Shown: positions 1 to 7,288, counted from the stretch's first letter. The stretch is 7,949 nt of DNA from Synergistaceae bacterium (GCA_017458545.1 JAFTBA010000133.1:1-7949); one strand, 5' to 3'. Notes: generated by a model not told the origin, from the letters alone. A program made the numbers and translations.

Positions 1-601
1 ATGATACGGGATAATCATATGCTTCTCCCTCAACATCCTGCGGAAGAGCTATACATACCGCTCCTGTGTCGGCAGGATCCGTAAGCACTCGGAACGCGCT
101 TATCATTGCGCTCATGAGCTGCTCAGGTCTTGCGATTCTGTCCCAGTAACGGCACACAGCCCTGTATGAGTCATTTGTCGACAGCGACAAATCTGCAGGC
201 TGTTCCATCTGCTGAAGAACGGGGTCAGGCTGTCGGCAGGCATAAACATCACCGGGCAGAATCAGAACGGGAATATTATTTGCCGTAGCTGTTGCCGCTG
301 CAGTTATCATATTGGCTGCTCCGGGCCCTACGGATGAGGTTACTGCGAATATCTGTTTGCGCTTCATGTGTTTTGCGAACGCTACCGCAACATGCGCCTG
401 TCCCTGTTCATTTTTCCCCTGATAAACTTTAAGCCGTTTGGCTTCCTGTAACAATGCCTGCCCAAGACCGACTACATTGCCGTGCCCGGGAAGCATAAAC
501 ACTCCGCGTACAAAAGGCTGTTCAACATCATCATAGGCCACATACTGGTTCTCAAGGAATCTTACGAGAGCCTGAGCCATTGTTAATCTTACTGTTTCCA
601 T
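1..601 (-). CDS. iolD: 3D-(3,5/4)-trihydroxycyclohexane-1,2-dione hydrolase IolD (N-terminal 200 codons; continues past left edge)
   Basis: IolD is a cytoplasmic thiamine-diphosphate enzyme that hydrolytically opens the cyclohexane-1,2-dione ring made by IolE, giving 5-deoxyglucuronate. The reading frame is open from an ATG at 601 to the window edge: 200 codons plus one base of a protein that is usually about 640 residues. What is visible is the N-terminal TPP-enzyme (pyrimidine-binding) domain. It opens with METVRLTMAQALVRFL, then GHGNVVGLGQAL (39-50), and NEQGQAH (64-70), where Glu65 is the expected cofactor-activating glutamate. SSVGPGAANMITAAATAT (89-106) and ALPQDV (185-190) are typical of the family. 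The start is set by AGGAGG at 610-615, 8 nt upstream and inside the end of iolB. The iolB stop TAA is followed at once by this ATG, so the two genes are probably translationally coupled. No frameshift is seen. Identification is from recognised family sequence. Confidence 0.95.
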   Translation of the reverse strand, partial: METVRLTMAQALVRFLENQYVAYDDVEQPFVRGVFMLPGHGNVVGLGQALLQEAKRLKVYQGKNEQGQAHVAVAFAKHMKRKQIFAVTSSVGPGAANMITAAATATANNIPVLILPGDVYACRQPDPVLQQMEQPADLSLSTNDSYRAVCRYWDRIARPEQLMSAMISAFRVLTDPADTGAVCIALPQDVEGEAYDYPVS

Positions 602-1405
602 TTATTTCGCCTCCTGCGGTTTGAATATATGTTCGTTTGCGTCTGACTTCCAGAGCCATGAATGTTCAGGGTCATCAATGCGCGTTTTTCTCCAAGGGTT
701 GCCGGGTAAATGCCTTATTCCCCACATGTAGCACATCGCGTAACCGGGAGCCGCTGCCTGTGAATGAAACGAGTGATTTATCACCAAACATCCGTTATGC
801 CCTGTCTGATAGACTTCTCCGTCAGCAAAACCTGCTCCGAATCCCTGAGGATAGTCGAAACGGTAAAAATATACTTCGGGCTGCGGATGATGATGAGGTG
901 GATAGCTTGACCATTTACCGGGATAACTGAGAACTTCTCCCAGTACCATGTTGCTGTAAGGGGCTGACTCGTAGTCGAAAAACGTTTGAATCTCTCTCTG
1001 CATACAACCCAGTAATTCACCGTTTGCACCTGCGTGCTGAACCATTATGTCGGACGGAGCATACAGTTTAGCAGCAAATTCCCTTTCATTATCTGTTTTT
1101 TGCACGTAAATTTCAGCATGTTCGAGGGCTTTTACCGTTACATGTGTTCCTTTGCAGACATGGAGACAATATGCTGCATTACGGAAAGTGTTTTCACGGA
1201 CTGCCTCATGTGATTCTCCGTTGTAAGTGAATGATACTTTGCCGATAAGCAGATCTAATGCAAGCTCCTTTTCCGCTTCTTTGAACGTGTACTCATCGCC
1301 GGGAAACATGACTAACAGGCCGATGTCCATATTAGTTGCGCAGTCATTCTCTCCCATTGTCAGATAAGCATTGTAACCCCTCGTAACTTCTTTCTGCATG
1401 TACAT
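602..1405 (-). CDS. iolB: 5-deoxy-glucuronate isomerase IolB
   Basis: IolB converts 5-deoxy-D-glucuronate to 5-dehydro-2-deoxy-D-gluconate, the substrate of the IolC kinase, in the cytoplasm. The 267-residue product matches the usual family length of about 270. It is a bicupin. The second cupin carries the metal-binding stretch HHHPQPEVYFYRF (171-183), with His and Glu ligands in the expected order, followed by a late His-containing segment (NHSFHSQ) and YMWGIRHLPGNPW near the C terminus, typical of IolB. The ATG at 1405 is favoured: AGGAGG (1417-1422) lies 11 nt upstream and a second AGGA lies 4 nt upstream. The alternative ATG two codons in (1399) would be 17 nt from AGGAGG. The gene starts 22 nt after iolE ends and its stop abuts the iolD start. 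Complete, with no missing key residues that I can see. Confidence 0.96.
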   Translation of the reverse strand: MYMQKEVTRGYNAYLTMGENDCATNMDIGLLVMFPGDEYTFKEAEKELALDLLIGKVSFTYNGESHEAVRENTFRNAAYCLHVCKGTHVTVKALEHAEIYVQKTDNEREFAAKLYAPSDIMVQHAGANGELLGCMQREIQTFFDYESAPYSNMVLGEVLSYPGKWSSYPPHHHPQPEVYFYRFDYPQGFGAGFADGEVYQTGHNGCLVINHSFHSQAAAPGYAMCYMWGIRHLPGNPWRKTRIDDPEHSWLWKSDANEHIFKPQEAK

Positions 1406-1427
1406 TTTTTCCTATGCCTCCTGCCTG

Positions 1428-2333
1428 TTAAAGCCCTGTATGCACGCGGATATATTTGCGTGCCTTGATAGCATACTCAAGAGGATTTGCCTTTGCAGGG
1501 TCCTGTTCGGCCTCAACCAGGAGCCAGCCCTCATAACCTGCTTCGCTGAGGAGTTTGAAGACAGAATCGAAATCAACGCAGCCGTCTCCGGGTACTGTGA
1601 ACGCTCCTTCACGGACAGCTTTAAGAAAACTCCATCCTTCGGGCTTAACCCGTGAAACTACATCGGCCCTCATATCTTTCAGGTGAACATGACCGACACG
1701 GCTCACATATTTTCTGAGGACTGCCAAAGGGTCTTCGCCTGCAAAAGTAAAATGCCCTGTGTCATAGCAGAGATAAACATTTTCGGGGTCTGTGCGTTCA
1801 AGCATTCTGTCTGTCTCTTCCGCTGTCTGAACTACCGTACCCATGTGATGATGGTAGCAGAGCTTGAAACCGTGTTCAGTTGCTGCTTTACCGAGCATGT
1901 TCAGACCGGTGCAGAATCTTTCCCATTCGGCAGCATTCATTACGTGCTTTTTGTCCGACAAAATAGGCACATCTGTTTTGCCCTGAATTGAATAACTCTG
2001 CTCGGATACATTGATTCTGTTCGCTCCGACTGAAGCTAGAAACTCAAGCTCCCTCACAAAATCGGCCTCTACCTGTTCAAGCGGCTGAGTCAGTATGAAT
2101 GACGAGAACCAACGCGATGCTATTCTCATTCCGCGAAGGTCTAATTCGCGTTTAAGCTCCGTTGCGTCTGAAGGGTATTTGTTGCCTATCTCACACCCCG
2201 TGAAACCTGCCAGTGCCATTTCGCTGACTGTCTGCCTGAATGTATTTTCAGCTCCGAGTTCAGGCATGTCATCATTACACCACCCTATAGGAGCTATTCC
2301 CAAATGCACTTTTTCAGAATTAAACATACTCAA
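1428..2333 (-). CDS. iolE: myo-inosose-2 dehydratase IolE
   Basis: IolE dehydrates 2-keto-myo-inositol (scyllo-inosose) to 3D-(3,5/4)-trihydroxycyclohexane-1,2-dione, the second step of inositol catabolism. The product has 301 residues (family about 300) and is a xylose-isomerase-like TIM barrel. The N terminus carries the hallmark IAPIGWCNDDMPELG (13-27), then EMALAGFTGCEIGNKYP (38-54). YHHH (160-163), CYDTGH (189-194), GHVHLKD (214-220) and LVEAEQDP (272-279) supply the likely metal-binding and active-site positions. The start is a choice between TTG at 2333 and ATG at 2327. The very strong AGGAGGAGG (2344-2352) lies 10 nt from the TTG but 16 nt from the ATG, so I prefer TTG; the difference is two residues. 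The gene begins 5 nt after the small membrane protein ends. Substrate identity is well supported because iolB and iolD follow. Confidence 0.96.
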   Translation of the reverse strand: MSMFNSEKVHLGIAPIGWCNDDMPELGAENTFRQTVSEMALAGFTGCEIGNKYPSDATELKRELDLRGMRIASRWFSSFILTQPLEQVEADFVRELEFLASVGANRINVSEQSYSIQGKTDVPILSDKKHVMNAAEWERFCTGLNMLGKAATEHGFKLCYHHHMGTVVQTAEETDRMLERTDPENVYLCYDTGHFTFAGEDPLAVLRKYVSRVGHVHLKDMRADVVSRVKPEGWSFLKAVREGAFTVPGDGCVDFDSVFKLLSEAGYEGWLLVEAEQDPAKANPLEYAIKARKYIRVHTGL

Positions 2334-2338
2334 AATAT

Positions 2339-2557
2339 TTATTCCTCCTCCTTTTTGCTTTTACGCCATTTACGCCAGGCCATGAACAGAAGTCCGCCGC
2401 CTGAGCAAAGGAACACCGCGCCCATCAGCAGAGCCAGCGCGGGAATATCAGTTTCACCCTTAAACCAGCCCGTAAGCAGCTGATCCCCTAGATACAGCAG
2501 ATAACCTCCTGTCAGCGTCCATATTACAACAAAACGCTTATCCGTATCCCACATCAC
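2339..2557 (-). CDS. Small two-helix membrane protein of unknown function inside the iol operon
   Basis: I do not recognise this 72-residue protein. It has two predicted membrane helices, about 9-28 (VVIWTLTGGYLLYLGDQLL) and 38-61 (IPALALLMGAVFLCSGGGLL plus FMAW), joined by a short acidic loop. The tail is strongly charged (RKWRKSKKEEE). Positive residues before helix 1 (K7, R8) and after helix 2 predict both ends in the cytoplasm. There is no signal peptide cleavage site or catalytic motif. The start is GTG at 2557, directly after the dehydrogenase stop TGA, or ATG at 2554. An AAGGA lies 8 or 11 nt upstream respectively, so the sequence does not settle it. The downstream iolE ribosome binding site lies within its last codons. 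Tight packing on both sides and an intact frame with normal membrane-protein composition argue that it is a real gene, co-transcribed with inositol genes. A transport-accessory role is only a guess. Confidence 0.8.
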   Translation of the reverse strand: MMWDTDKRFVVIWTLTGGYLLYLGDQLLTGWFKGETDIPALALLMGAVFLCSGGGLLFMAWRKWRKSKKEEE

Positions 2558-3574
2558 TCACTCTATCCTTACGGCCTTTCCTGTTTTCCATGCTTCCGTC
2601 GTAGCGTAAGCGATTGCCGTTGATTTTGTACCGTCATAAACGCTGACTCCCGGTTTCTTTCCGTTCAGCACACAGTCAACAAACTCTTCCATTTCAGTCA
2701 GGTAAGCATCATCAAATCTTTCTGGGAATGAACCTACACATTCTGTTAATACTCCGTCATGCCCGTAAACTTCAGCAAGATTCTTGGCTGGAACAGCCGA
2801 TATTCTGACAGTGCCTTCAGTACCGATAATTTCAGTCTCAACATGATAGCCGTACGGCGCAGTACGTCCTACATGAACCATAGCTAAAGCACCGTTCGCA
2901 AACCTGTACATGGCTGCTCCTGTCTCATCGTCATAGGCTTCTTTGAACTCGGGGTGTTTGAACGTTGCACCTGCCGCGTAAACTTCTACAGCTTCACTGT
3001 TCAAAAACCATCTGCAAAGGTCTATATCGTGAATGGCCATGTCCAGAAATATACCGCCTGAGTTCTTTGCGAATCTTATTGCCCCCTGAACTGCTGACTC
3101 GGGATCTATTCCTGTAGCTTTTACCATGTACGGCGTACCTATTCTGCCCGAATCAATAAGTTTCTTTGCGTATGAATACGATTTATCATAGCGTCTCATG
3201 AAACCGAGCATAAACGTGAGATCGGGATGTCTTTCAACTGCAGCTTCTGCCTGTTTGCACTGCGCTAAGTCAACACCTAAAGGTTTTTCCGAAAAAACAT
3301 GCTTTCCAGAATCAAGCGCGGCTTCTATCTGCCAGCAATGTTCCTTTGACGTTGTTACTACGCATACAGCATCAATGTCGGCTTCAGCGAGCATTTTGCG
3401 GTAATCGGAATATACGTTTGTTACACCCAGCTCGGATTTTGCGAAGTCAAGTTCTTCGGGGACTATTGAACATGCCGCTTTGAGTTCTGCTCCTCTGATC
3501 CTGAATGCTATATTTCTTGCGTGAACTTTACCAAGCCGTCCTAACCCGGCTATACCTATTCTGCACTTGTCCAT
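2558..3574 (-). CDS. iolG: Inositol 2-dehydrogenase, Gfo/Idh/MocA family (IolG/IolX-like)
   Basis: This enzyme is predicted to oxidise myo-inositol and/or scyllo-inositol to scyllo-inosose with NAD(P)+, the first catabolic step. It has 338 residues, normal for the family. The N-terminal Rossmann fold shows GLGRLG (10-15) followed by KVHARNIA. EKPLG (96-100) contains the conserved Lys97. GFMRRYD (124-130) is typical of inositol dehydrogenases. GGIFLDMAIHDIDLCRWF (173-190) carries Asp178 and His182, matching the Lys/Asp/His catalytic set of B. subtilis IolG. The GLGRLG and FLDMAIHD variants look closer to the IolX/scyllo-inositol branch than to B. subtilis IolG, so the preferred inositol isomer is uncertain. 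Ser36 stands where NAD-dependent members usually have Asp, and Arg13 lies in the glycine loop, which hints at NADP use. The start is ATG at 3574 with AGAGGT 11 nt upstream. A stem-loop lies just upstream of that site. Confidence 0.88.
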   Translation of the reverse strand: MDKCRIGIAGLGRLGKVHARNIAFRIRGAELKAACSIVPEELDFAKSELGVTNVYSDYRKMLAEADIDAVCVVTTSKEHCWQIEAALDSGKHVFSEKPLGVDLAQCKQAEAAVERHPDLTFMLGFMRRYDKSYSYAKKLIDSGRIGTPYMVKATGIDPESAVQGAIRFAKNSGGIFLDMAIHDIDLCRWFLNSEAVEVYAAGATFKHPEFKEAYDDETGAAMYRFANGALAMVHVGRTAPYGYHVETEIIGTEGTVRISAVPAKNLAEVYGHDGVLTECVGSFPERFDDAYLTEMEEFVDCVLNGKKPGVSVYDGTKSTAIAYATTEAWKTGKAVRIE

Positions 3575-3600
3575 AATCTTTTTTTACCTCTGTGTTTTTT

Positions 3601-3646
3601 AGAATAAAGCCGCCCCGTTCCGCTTTCAGGACAGGACAGCCTCATT
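3601..3646 (-). terminator. Stem-loop with weak U-tract between permease and dehydrogenase genes
   Basis: Read on the minus strand, GCTGTCCTGTCC (3629-3640) pairs with GGAACGGGGCGGC (3609-3621) around the 7-nt loop TGAAAGC: 12 pairs, three of them G-U, with one bulged A. The U-rich stretch TTTATTCT (3601-3608) follows and its first six bases could also pair with the purine-rich bases just before the stem, up to 3646. The U-tract is interrupted, so termination would be partial at best. A processing or mRNA-stabilising role, or an effect on the dehydrogenase ribosome binding site about 10 nt downstream, is equally possible. Pairing was worked out by eye; no energy was calculated. Confidence 0.5.
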
Positions 3647-3661
3647 ACATCTCAATTATGA

Positions 3662-4654
3662 CTAAAGGCTCTTTGCAGCTGCAAGCCTTCTTCTTTTCGC
3701 TTCCATGCTCGCCCTTACTACGTCCATAAAGACCGCAAGAATTATCACCAGGCCGAGTACAATATTCTGCACTGAAGAGTCAATAGAGAGCAGGGTGAAC
3801 CCGTTACGGAGAACCGCTATGATTAACGCTCCTATCATTGTCCCTACCATTGTGCCTTTACCGCCTGTGAATGATGCTCCGCCGATAATACATGCTGCTA
3901 TAGCGTCAGTATCATACGGCTGTGTTGCCATTGATCCGTTGCAGATACCGGAACGCCCTACAGAAAGAATACCTCCGAGCGCGGCCATGATACCTGACAT
4001 GGTATAGCAGAATGTCAGAACATTAGCTGTGTTTATTCCGGATAGCCTCGTTGCTTCCATGTTTCCGCCCGCACAGTATATCGAGCGTCCAAGAGCTGTA
4101 CGGCTGAGGAAGATGTGCATTATGACATAGAGAATTATTATTACGAGGAAACTTACGGGAAAACCTCCGCCCCATGTGCCTATGGTCTGCCGTCCTAAAA
4201 ACTGAACGGACTCAGGGAAACGGTTTATCATTTTGTTTCCTGTTACAACAAGCGCGGCACCCCATAGAACATTCTTCATGCCCAGAGTTGAAACAAACGG
4301 GTGCGGTAAATGAAGCCTCGTCAGAAGCGTTCCGTTGATGAATCCCATCAATGCACCTGCAAGAACAGCGGCAAGCATTAATACATATCCGTTCGTCATA
4401 CCTGCTTCCTTCAGCGATCCCATAAGGCACGCGCAGAATATTGCATTTGCTCCGACGCTGAGATCTATACCGGCTGTTATGAGACACAGAAGCATACCTG
4501 TCGCAAGAAATGCATTGAACGCTGTCTGTTTAAGTATGCCCATGATGTTGCCGGGACTGTAGAAATTACGGTTTGCGAACGCAAGAAACGCGCACATAAG
4601 TACAAGGGCTAAAACTGTGCCCAGCTGGACATTGCCGCCCATTTTTTTATTCAT
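3662..4654 (-). CDS. Sugar-type ABC transporter permease (RbsC family), predicted inositol importer
   Basis: This is the integral membrane subunit of a CUT2/ribose-type importer; a homodimer would form the pore. It has 330 residues and about 8-10 hydrophobic segments, beginning with one at 11-27. Family hallmarks are AGIDLSVGA (61-69), TALGRSIYCAGGN followed by SGI (186-207), and the cytoplasmic loop GGASFTGGKGT (258-268), the EAA-like segment that contacts the ATPase. The C-terminal tail is basic. The ATG at 4654 overlaps the ATPase stop by 8 bp and is preceded by GGGGAGGT (4662-4669) 7 nt upstream, a strong site inside the ATPase gene that implies translational coupling. Inositol as substrate is inferred from the operon (compare the iatP/iatA/ibpA type systems); the sequence alone says only sugar-type. 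An 87-bp gap with a stem-loop separates it from the dehydrogenase. Confidence 0.93.
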   Translation of the reverse strand: MNKKMGGNVQLGTVLALVLMCAFLAFANRNFYSPGNIMGILKQTAFNAFLATGMLLCLITAGIDLSVGANAIFCACLMGSLKEAGMTNGYVLMLAAVLAGALMGFINGTLLTRLHLPHPFVSTLGMKNVLWGAALVVTGNKMINRFPESVQFLGRQTIGTWGGGFPVSFLVIIILYVIMHIFLSRTALGRSIYCAGGNMEATRLSGINTANVLTFCYTMSGIMAALGGILSVGRSGICNGSMATQPYDTDAIAACIIGGASFTGGKGTMVGTMIGALIIAVLRNGFTLLSIDSSVQNIVLGLVIILAVFMDVVRASMEAKRRRLAAAKSL

Positions 4655-6149
4655 CGAGTTTACCTCCCCATGCTGCTTTCATCAGGTCTTCCTGATTGAA
4701 ATTTTTGCTGCCGCGCTCAACTTCTGCCATGACACGGCCTCCCCTCATCACTATTACACGGTCGCTCATTCCGAGTATTTCTGGCATTTCGGAACTTATC
4801 ATGATTACGCACTTTCCGCGCTTCACGAGATCATTCATGACGTTATACACTTCGACTTTAGCTCCGACATCAATTCCTCTTGTCGGCTCGTCAAATATAT
4901 AAATCTCAGTGTCAGCGTTCAGCCATTTACCGATTACAACTTTCTGCTGATTACCGCCTGATAACTGACCGACTATTTCATAGATTGAAGGTGTCTTTAT
5001 CCTTAGCGTGTTAATATGTCCCTGTCCACTCTCCTCAATCTTGCCGTCATCGAGGAACCAGCCTGTTGAATGCCGACTCAGACTCGAAAGTATAAGGTTG
5101 GTACGTATGCTCTCTGCAAGTACAAGCCCAGAACCTTTACGGTCTTCCGTGAGAAGGGCTATCCCTGCGTCAATAGCCTGTTTCGGGCTTTTTATATGGA
5201 CTTCTTTGCCCTTGATGAAAATTTTGCCCCCGTCAACAGGGTCTGCTCCGAAAATTGCGCGTGCTGTTTCAGTTCTTCCTGCACCTACAAGCCCGGAGAA
5301 GCCCAATATCTGACCGCCGTATGCCTCAAAACTTACATGATCCAAGACTCCGCCGACCGTAAGATCTTCTACCTTGAGGAAACATTCACCTTTTTCGCCA
5401 AATTCTTTAGGGAACTGGTTATCTACTGTCCTGCCTACCATCGCCCTGATAAGCGAGTCATTGTCCCACTGGTCAATAGGTCTGGTGTCAATATATTCGC
5501 CGTCTCTTATAACCGTTACCCTGTCGCAAAGCTCAAACAGTTCTTCGAGTTTATGCGAGACAAAGACTATTCCAATTCCGCGACTCTTGAGTTCACGGCA
5601 GGTCTTCATTAGCTGTTCGACTTCTTTTTCACCAAGCGAAGATGTAGGCTCATCCATGATTATCATTTTCGCGTCTATCAGGACTGCCTTCGCTATTTCT
5701 ATCATTTGCTGGATACCCATTCCGAACGTGCCTGCTGCTTTTGTGGGGTCTACGTCCTGCCCTAATGAAAGCATTACTTCTTTAGCTTTCTTGTGCATGG
5801 CATTGTAGTCAAGGAGGAGGCCTTTGTGAATCCATTTGTTGATGAATATGTTATCCGTTACGCTCAGAAGTTTCTCTATGTTCAGCTCCTGATATACACA
5901 TGCTATACCGGCAGCAGCTGAATCATTAGGATTCTTAAACTCTTTCTTTTCACCGTTAACGTATATTTCGCCTTCATCAGCCTGATATACTCCCGTCAAA
6001 ACTTTTATCAGCGTTGACTTGCCTGCTCCGTTTTCGCCTATAAGACCGAGAATCTCACCGGGTTTAACAGCAAGCTGCATATGATTAAGCGCAATTACTC
6101 CTGGAAAAACTTTCGTAGCGTTCTTCAGCTCTACTACATACTCAGACAC
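4647..6149 (-). CDS. Sugar-type ABC transporter ATP-binding protein (RbsA/MglA family), predicted inositol importer
   Basis: This is the cytoplasmic motor of the importer, with two fused nucleotide-binding domains in 500 residues, the usual RbsA length. NBD1 has a canonical Walker A, GENGAGKST (38-46), and Walker B IIMDEP (163-168), but a divergent signature, TFGMGIQQ (141-148). NBD2 is the reverse: a degenerate P-loop, GLVGAGRTE (286-294), with an intact LSGGNQQ (396-402) and Walker B IYIFDEP (416-422). One good composite ATP site and one degenerate site is the pattern of this family. I place the start at GTG 6149, not at the farther upstream in-frame TTG at 6188: GAGGTGAT (6156-6163) lies 6 nt before the GTG, the protein then begins SEYVVELKN as family members do, and the extra 13 residues would encode the ribosome binding site. 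It overlaps the permease by 8 bp. Confidence 0.95.
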   Translation of the reverse strand: MSEYVVELKNATKVFPGVIALNHMQLAVKPGEILGLIGENGAGKSTLIKVLTGVYQADEGEIYVNGEKKEFKNPNDSAAAGIACVYQELNIEKLLSVTDNIFINKWIHKGLLLDYNAMHKKAKEVMLSLGQDVDPTKAAGTFGMGIQQMIEIAKAVLIDAKMIIMDEPTSSLGEKEVEQLMKTCRELKSRGIGIVFVSHKLEELFELCDRVTVIRDGEYIDTRPIDQWDNDSLIRAMVGRTVDNQFPKEFGEKGECFLKVEDLTVGGVLDHVSFEAYGGQILGFSGLVGAGRTETARAIFGADPVDGGKIFIKGKEVHIKSPKQAIDAGIALLTEDRKGSGLVLAESIRTNLILSSLSRHSTGWFLDDGKIEESGQGHINTLRIKTPSIYEIVGQLSGGNQQKVVIGKWLNADTEIYIFDEPTRGIDVGAKVEVYNVMNDLVKRGKCVIMISSEMPEILGMSDRVIVMRGGRVMAEVERGSKNFNQEDLMKAAWGGKLDE

Positions 6150-6179
6150 TTGATTATCACCTCGATTTATTTTTACCCT

Positions 6180-6231
6180 AAAAAACAAACCCTGTTACCT
6201 GAGACATTCACATTCAGCCTCAAGCAACAGG
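6180..6231 (-). terminator. Strong terminator-like hairpin after the binding-protein gene
   Basis: On the minus strand CCTGTTGCTTGAG (6219-6231) pairs with CTCAGGTAACAGG (6191-6203): 13 consecutive pairs including two G-U, around a 15-nt loop. It is followed by GTTTGTTTTTT (6180-6190). This is the form of a Rho-independent terminator, placed 38 nt after the binding-protein stop and about 30 nt before the ATPase start. Because the ATPase and permease have no obvious promoter of their own, it most likely terminates only some transcripts and also protects the 3' end of the binding-protein mRNA. Confidence 0.75.
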
Positions 6232-6269
6232 ATTCAGACTCTAAGTTCTCTTAAACTGCCTTAACTCTC

Positions 6270-7232
6270 TTACTGCAAATAGCCTTTCAGCTGGTCAAGA
6301 CGTGCCTGTGCTGTGCTGGGATCTACAACGCTTGCTCCTGCGTCTATGAATTTCTCCAGCTTTTCGCCGTTAAGGGCTTTCACTACTGCTTCAACTGCAG
6401 TGTATCCCATAGTGTAGCCTTCCTGACATACCGACATGGTTTCTTCTCCTGCGAGAATTGAGTTGCACGCTGACTGTATGCCGTCGAAACCGAGAAATAC
6501 TGTGTTCTTGTAGGCTTCGTTACCTGCAGCAGCACGCGCAGCAGCCATAGCCATGTCATCATTATTGGCACATATTATGGCGATTCCCTCAGGGTGATTC
6601 TGCATGATTGCTTCCATGCAAGCTACTGCCTGATTAGCTTCTGCATTAGCATACTGAATCTCGTTGTGCAGGAATTTTCCTCCTTCGGACTCAACACCTT
6701 TCGCATATCCTCTCATACGCGCTTCATTGGTCGAGTCTCCCTGAACTCCGGCTATCTCGATGCAGTAAATATCTTTCCAGCCGCGTTCCTTCGCGTATTT
6801 CACCGCAGCAGCTCCTCCGAGTGCTCCGGCACTTTCATTGCCAGTACCGACAAACGAAAGAACTTCAGGTGCTTCAATGTCAGTGTCAACCGCAACGATA
6901 GGTTTTTTCTGACCGCTGATCATGTTTGCTACCATATCGGCTTGAAGCGGAGCAATTACGTAGCCGTCAATATCAGCATTGTTCATGTCAGTTTCAATCA
7001 TGTTCTGCTGTTCGTCATAAGCTGTTTCAGACGTAGCACCTTTGACCTGAACATGAACGTTGGGGTGATCCTTGCCGTAAGCAAGTGCACCGGCTACAAC
7101 ATAGCCCCAGTATTCCGAAGCAGTAGTTTTGAGGATGACCGAAATGTTGTACTCTTTTTCCGCTGCGAAACCACATAACGCACCTGACAGCACAACTATA
7201 ACTGCCATAAATAATACAAAGCACTTCTTCAA
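6270..7232 (-). CDS. Periplasmic sugar-binding protein of ABC transporter (Peripla_BP_4 / RbsB-like), predicted inositol-binding
   Basis: This is the secreted solute receptor that delivers substrate to the permease. From the TTG at 7232 it has 320 residues. The leader MKKCFVLFMAVIVVL is followed by a likely signal-peptidase-I site near GFA-A (after 23 or 24). The Cys at 20 sits in an A-L-C-G context that does not fit a lipobox, so a soluble periplasmic protein is expected. The mature part opens YNISVILKTTASEYW and contains the two-lobe type I fold, with family motifs DGYVIAP, ICANNDDMAMAA and FLGFDG that mark the ligand pocket. Start choice: AAGGAG (7243-7248) is 10 nt from the TTG but only 1 nt from an in-frame GTG at 7241, which makes the GTG unlikely. 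First gene of the operon, downstream of the promoter. Inositol specificity is inferred from the neighbouring iol genes. Confidence 0.92.
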   Translation of the reverse strand: MKKCFVLFMAVIVVLSGALCGFAAEKEYNISVILKTTASEYWGYVVAGALAYGKDHPNVHVQVKGATSETAYDEQQNMIETDMNNADIDGYVIAPLQADMVANMISGQKKPIVAVDTDIEAPEVLSFVGTGNESAGALGGAAAVKYAKERGWKDIYCIEIAGVQGDSTNEARMRGYAKGVESEGGKFLHNEIQYANAEANQAVACMEAIMQNHPEGIAIICANNDDMAMAAARAAAGNEAYKNTVFLGFDGIQSACNSILAGEETMSVCQEGYTMGYTAVEAVVKALNGEKLEKFIDAGASVVDPSTAQARLDQLKGYLQ

Positions 7233-7288
7233 CGTATCCACGCTCCTTGCGCAAATAATATTAAAAAATAAAAATTGAGATTAATTTA

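Noticed and set aside
5070..5808. Long plus-strand frames (180 and 144 codons) opposite the ATPase
   Set aside because: They lie opposite a strongly conserved ATPase gene, lack family motifs and have no ribosome binding site context; antisense shadows.
6150..6188. N-terminal extension of the ATPase from an in-frame TTG at 6188
   Set aside because: The 13 extra codons include the ribosome binding site GAGGTGAT for the GTG at 6149 and lie just after the terminator U-tract; starting at GTG gives the normal family N terminus and length.
6594..7178. 194-codon plus-strand frame opposite the binding-protein gene
   Set aside because: Antisense shadow of a clear coding gene; composition does not resemble a folded protein and no promoter or ribosome binding site is seen.
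7233..7241. GTG at 7241 as start of the binding protein
   Set aside because: Only 1 nt separates it from AAGGAG; the TTG three codons later has a 10-nt spacing and gives a clean MKK signal peptide.
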